This document shows, piece by piece, positions 60,501-64,000 of a DNA stretch of 64,000 nucleotides. The stretch is from Bugula neritina (lineage: Eukaryota; Bryozoa; Gymnolaemata; Cheilostomatida; Bugulidae): positions 744,001-808,000 of the forward strand of contig OZ037771.1 of NCBI GenBank assembly GCA_964035545.1. Reading direction: 5' to 3'. Made by a program: the position numbers and the translations under genes. Each line of letters starts with the position of its first letter. The first letter of the stretch is position 1. The notes under the pieces are model-generated. The model did no database searches. It worked only from the letters and a program-made list of their open reading frames with translations, and was not told the origin of the DNA.

Positions 60501-63500
60501 ATATAATTTTTAAATGTTGACCAAAATGAGAAAACATACTGAAAATGCTTCTATAGTACACTTTAAACCCGCATTTGATAAAACAGTGATATAAGACCTT
60601 AAAAATAAGTATTCCAATCTTTTCATAGTTAAGATTTAATGTTGAGTATATGAGGGCATGTTCGTGTGTTGGTGCGTGATGCATGTGTGTTCAACGTGTG
60701 TTTGCTAGCGGTACATGCATGGTGTGTGTGTGTGCAGTGTGCAGTGTGTGTATATACTTCTACCTTACCTGAGTTGAGTGATCAGATGTGGTCGAGAAAT
60801 CTCCAAGGGCTTCCTAGCAGTTATCCCGTCAACTATTAAACTCAAATCAGACCATGAGCCCACTGAAGTCGTGTCCTGTTGAGATGTAGCACATTACCAC
60901 TTTGCGTTGATGCAAAATATCCTTTGGTGCAGCAAAACTATCTATTCAGTTTTAACATAAACTTATACTTATACTCAGTGTTATTATACACTTATACCTA
61001 TAGCTTACCCAGTGTTAATATAAACTTATACCTATAGCTTACCCAGTGTTAATATAAACTTATACTTATACTCAGTATTAACATAAACTTATACCTATAG
61101 CTTACCCAGTGTCAATATAAACCTATACCTAAGTGTTAATATAAACCTATACCCAAGTGTTAATATACCTCCAAGATGTTAGCCAATGACTCGTCATCTG
61201 TGCTGGTTGTGCCAACTTCGGCGTCCGTGTCACTCAAATCATCAACGGAATTATTTGAGGAAGTGGTAGTTTCTGATTCATCAGACGACAGGAAAGAAAA
61301 GGAAGCGTCAGACACGGCATCGCCTTCATCTAACGAGTCCAATCGCGCAAAATCTAATGTGGTGATACTTGGTGTCGCAACTCCTAAATATCTAATACAC
61401 TATAATGTTCATATATGATGATCACAGGGTGGGTACTACATATGGCTATATGGCTGGTGTGTAGAACAGATGTAGTGATAAATAATATAATTCATATAAC
61501 TGAATGCAAGACTTTAAATATTTAGCAACACCAAAAAACTGTAGCAAGCTGTTGATGACCAGCCTTGAACACTGGATAGTCATTTGTAAATGTTTATAAT
61601 TACAGTAATTAAAATTAAACATTTTATAATCACCTTTACTATTGTGTAACACTTTATTTAGTAAACAACTGTAAGTGCTACCCTTGCCATGTGATTGTTT
61701 CAAGTGCATACAGTACAATAATATTGTTTATGATTGTAATCTTATAATACTGGTTTACATTATACTGTGTCACATCTGTTCACCTATACCTACAAAGGAC
61801 CTCTAGCTATAGATCAGTAGGGTATACTCTAGAGTCTAGTAGCAAGCATTGTACTCATGTAGTTTATACTGAATATTGGGTAACTGTGAGGTTACAGGGA
61901 AACAGACACCTACACAATATTATTTATATTAGTAGAATGATTAGGCACCAGCAAAACTAAATTTAAGAGTTGACTTTTTGTAAACACATCAATTACATTT
62001 AAACGATTTTTGTGTATAAGACTGTACAGTTCATTGCAGACAAGAATTGTCCACCCATGTATCTTCAAGGTTATAGTACTGTAGATCAGTGGTGGGGACA
62101 TTGAGCTATAACTAATAAGTTTTAGTTTATTGGGTGGAAAGGTGGGTGTGGTCAAGTGTACAATTTACCTCCTAAATCTGGTAGAGATGACGAAGTCCTT
62201 CTGTAACGAGGCCGTTTTGGTTTGTTATGTTGCAATGCTGTGGGACAGGGTGCACTTTTAGTCTGTCTGACATCAAACAAAGAAGTGCGCATTGGCGTCC
62301 CAACTTGCTCCACCTCTGCATCTGAGTCACTCAACTCTTAGAGTGAAATAGACAGTTGATTACTCTACATTTTTATAGTAAATAACATTAGAATGATTAG
62401 CCTTATCACTTATATATACTCACGAGGATTGGGAGTTTTGTTACTTTTATCATCAAATATCAGTTCGTCTAGAATATCTATAATAAAAATGTGTGGTTTA
62501 AACTGGGGCACAATTTTATCAATATAAACATAAATTGCACTGTTAGCATCAATCCTTCTGCAATCTGCATCATGAGCTTAGGTCTCAGAGCTGTATATAT
62601 ACAATGTAGAACACTGTTAGTAAATTGAGCAAATTTCCTTTATTGGTGTTGGTGTAAAATTAGCTAATAATTGACTTCGAGTGAAACAGAGCAACTATTA
62701 TCAGGGATAGTGTTTAGGTCAACTAACAGCAGCTAGTAAAATAAAACACTCACTTTCAGTTACAACATCACAATCACAGAGAGAATTCAGAGAAAAAGTC
62801 TATGCATCACCTCAAGCCATGCTAGGAACATGACCTAAGATATTTCTGTTATTACAAAACTACCTCGCCATGTGGTTTGATCCTCAGCTAACAGCCTCTT
62901 TACTCACCGGACAGTGAAGAGAGACATGGTGAAGAAAGAGACTTACCTAACTAACAGCTAAGCAATGAATCAGCCAATCACATAGTAGAAACCTACCATC
63001 ATCATCAAATATGGTATAAGTAAGACAGGGAAGTAAACTCTCATCTCTCACAGATAGTGAACTTTCCACATCAGATCTCTCTGTAGATTCTGATAACGAG
63101 TCCTTGGCTATCTGAAACACATTTGATTGGTCAAATGATATGCTTAATTAATCTATATTGAACTGTTCCCCTTTCAAGAGACCAACTAAAAGTTTGCTGA
63201 ATTGGCACTAGTCAAAAATCAAAAGTTTTAATGAAAATGAATGATAAATTTATAAATTGTCTTGTTATAGAACAGAGCAAAGCTAATTGGTATCACATCA
63301 CAGGAAGTGCATATATTATGACCTGTGTAATATAGAGGTCACACTGATTTCTATTCTAAATCATAAACATTAATGACAAATATAAAATTATATATTTTGT
63401 ATGTATGAGCTATGAAGTAGCAATAACATGTAAACTTAATTTAGTTTGGATATGATTATATCACCTTGCTCATTGCATAGATTTAGCTGATGGTAATGCA

Positions 63501-63700
63501 AATATTATGCATACAGTGAATTATTCAGTTATTTATCTAAATATAAATGAAATTCAAGTAGATAACAATAGAATACATCTTGCTAGGAAATTCTTACATC
63601 AATTCTTAGCATTTGGAGTCCATTGGCATTCTGTATATCTGTAGAAGATTTGCTTCTAATTTCTTCTGAGTGGTCAGTTTGCTTCTTCAGTGTCAGCTCA
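57508..63700 (-). CDS. Unrecognised Ser/acidic-rich protein, 5' end outside window
   Basis: Ten exons connect in phase: 63700-63598, 63111-62997, 62477-62424, 62336-62169, 61383-61169, 60875-60769, 60389-60215, 59619-59424, 59257-59173 and 58843 onward. The first has an acceptor, so earlier exons are missing. If the last exon is read through it stops at 58543, giving about 505 aa. An internal donor at 58774 (CAGTAT|GTAAGC, phase 0) instead joins an exon at 58061-57821 and a last one at 57737-57508, also in phase. The protein starts with acidic Ser/Asp-rich, probably disordered sequence (SFLSSDESETTTSSNNSVDD, LSDSDAEVEQVGTP), then a basic stretch (SKNAKRSRSESILPNKYSKK) and a charged region (KKFWERRHLERNETQSNWLQ). 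The alternative end has ENMIRRHERRKASGHY and SRLTPSQREIEVLQKMF, the latter vaguely like homeodomain helix 1 but without the rest. I do not recognise the family; nuclear location is only a guess from composition. Confidence 0.65.
60030..60178 (-). repeat. 39-bp tandem repeat in intron after exon ending 60215
   Basis: Four copies containing CTTCTACTTCTGTTAGTTGA (minus strand), in the intron that follows the exon of the unknown gene. It begins about 38 bases after the donor GAG|GTGAAT. Confidence 0.75.
60955..61168 (-). repeat. Tandem repeat touching donor at 61169
   Basis: Units containing GTTAATATAAACTTATACCT and GCTTACCCA on the plus strand. On the minus strand the intron opens GAG|GTATATTAACACTTGGGTAT, which is itself a repeat unit. 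Confidence 0.75.
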
Positions 63701-64000
63701 CTAAAACTAAAGTAAAAACTGATCTTTATACAGGATTTCAAAATATTTATTGTAATTAAATTAATTTATGTACATGTTTATGTGCGACTAGCTATAATTA
63801 TAAAATAATGTTATTTAATGTCATAGCAATAAATACGTCTTCACACTGTTGTAGCTTGAGTGTATTATTTCTACAAGTCTATAACATATAACTAAATTTA
63901 TGTATCTGGCTGTTATAATGTGTATAGCCTTTAACAGCCTTTAACTATAGTCTCCAACATATATCATAATTTATATGCCACGCTTTATGAAATATTTCAC

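Overview
This is nuclear DNA from an animal, most likely an AT-rich invertebrate. It carries intron-split genes with GT-AG junctions, a mitochondrial ribosomal protein with an N-terminal presequence-like segment, a full-length phosphorylase kinase alpha subunit, phosphatidylethanolamine N-methyltransferases, peroxisomal D-amino-acid oxidases and a secreted-ectodomain receptor. The phylum cannot be settled from the sequence. I rebuilt the genes by hand from splice consensus, phase continuity and remembered family landmarks. No alignment was run.

Layout: (1) 0.9-2.1 kb holds a cluster of tRNA-like SINE copies. (2) 2.6-12.3 kb (-) holds two tandem D-aspartate/D-amino-acid oxidase genes with the same 8-exon plan, both ending in a PTS1-like tripeptide. 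(3) 13.7-28.6 kb (-) holds three tandem PEMT genes with the same 6-exon plan and lysine-rich ER-type C-termini. (4) 29.5-31.9 kb (+) encodes a signal peptide, a SUEL-lectin-like region, an Ig-like region, one TM segment and about 306 cytoplasmic residues of unrecognised type. (5) 32.4-43.1 kb (-) is PHKA in 27 exons, about 1205 aa, ending in a CaaX box. (6) 45.4-51.3 kb (-) is a minimal WSCD-type sulfotransferase in 7 exons. (7) 53.2-56.8 kb (+) is MRPL22 in 8 exons. (8) 57.5-63.7 kb (-) is a Ser/acidic-rich gene of unknown function that runs off the right edge.

The gene set is metabolic: ethanolamine-to-choline phospholipid methylation, D-amino-acid catabolism, glycogen control, Golgi-type sulfation and mitochondrial translation. 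No operon logic is expected or seen.

The most unusual feature is in the introns. At least a dozen contain a private minisatellite that starts at a splice junction. In several the repeat unit is a copy of the junction itself (acceptor AG plus the first 4-25 exon bases, or the last exon bases plus donor GT), so one functional splice site sits beside a ladder of near-identical decoys. This occurs in six of the eight genes, in both orientations, with unrelated units.

Other structure includes two foldback MITE-like elements, a near-perfect 65-bp palindrome, a 121-bp hairpin, and long tracts built from TAATACTAATAG-like words. Most long open frames in 33-48 kb are repeat artefacts.
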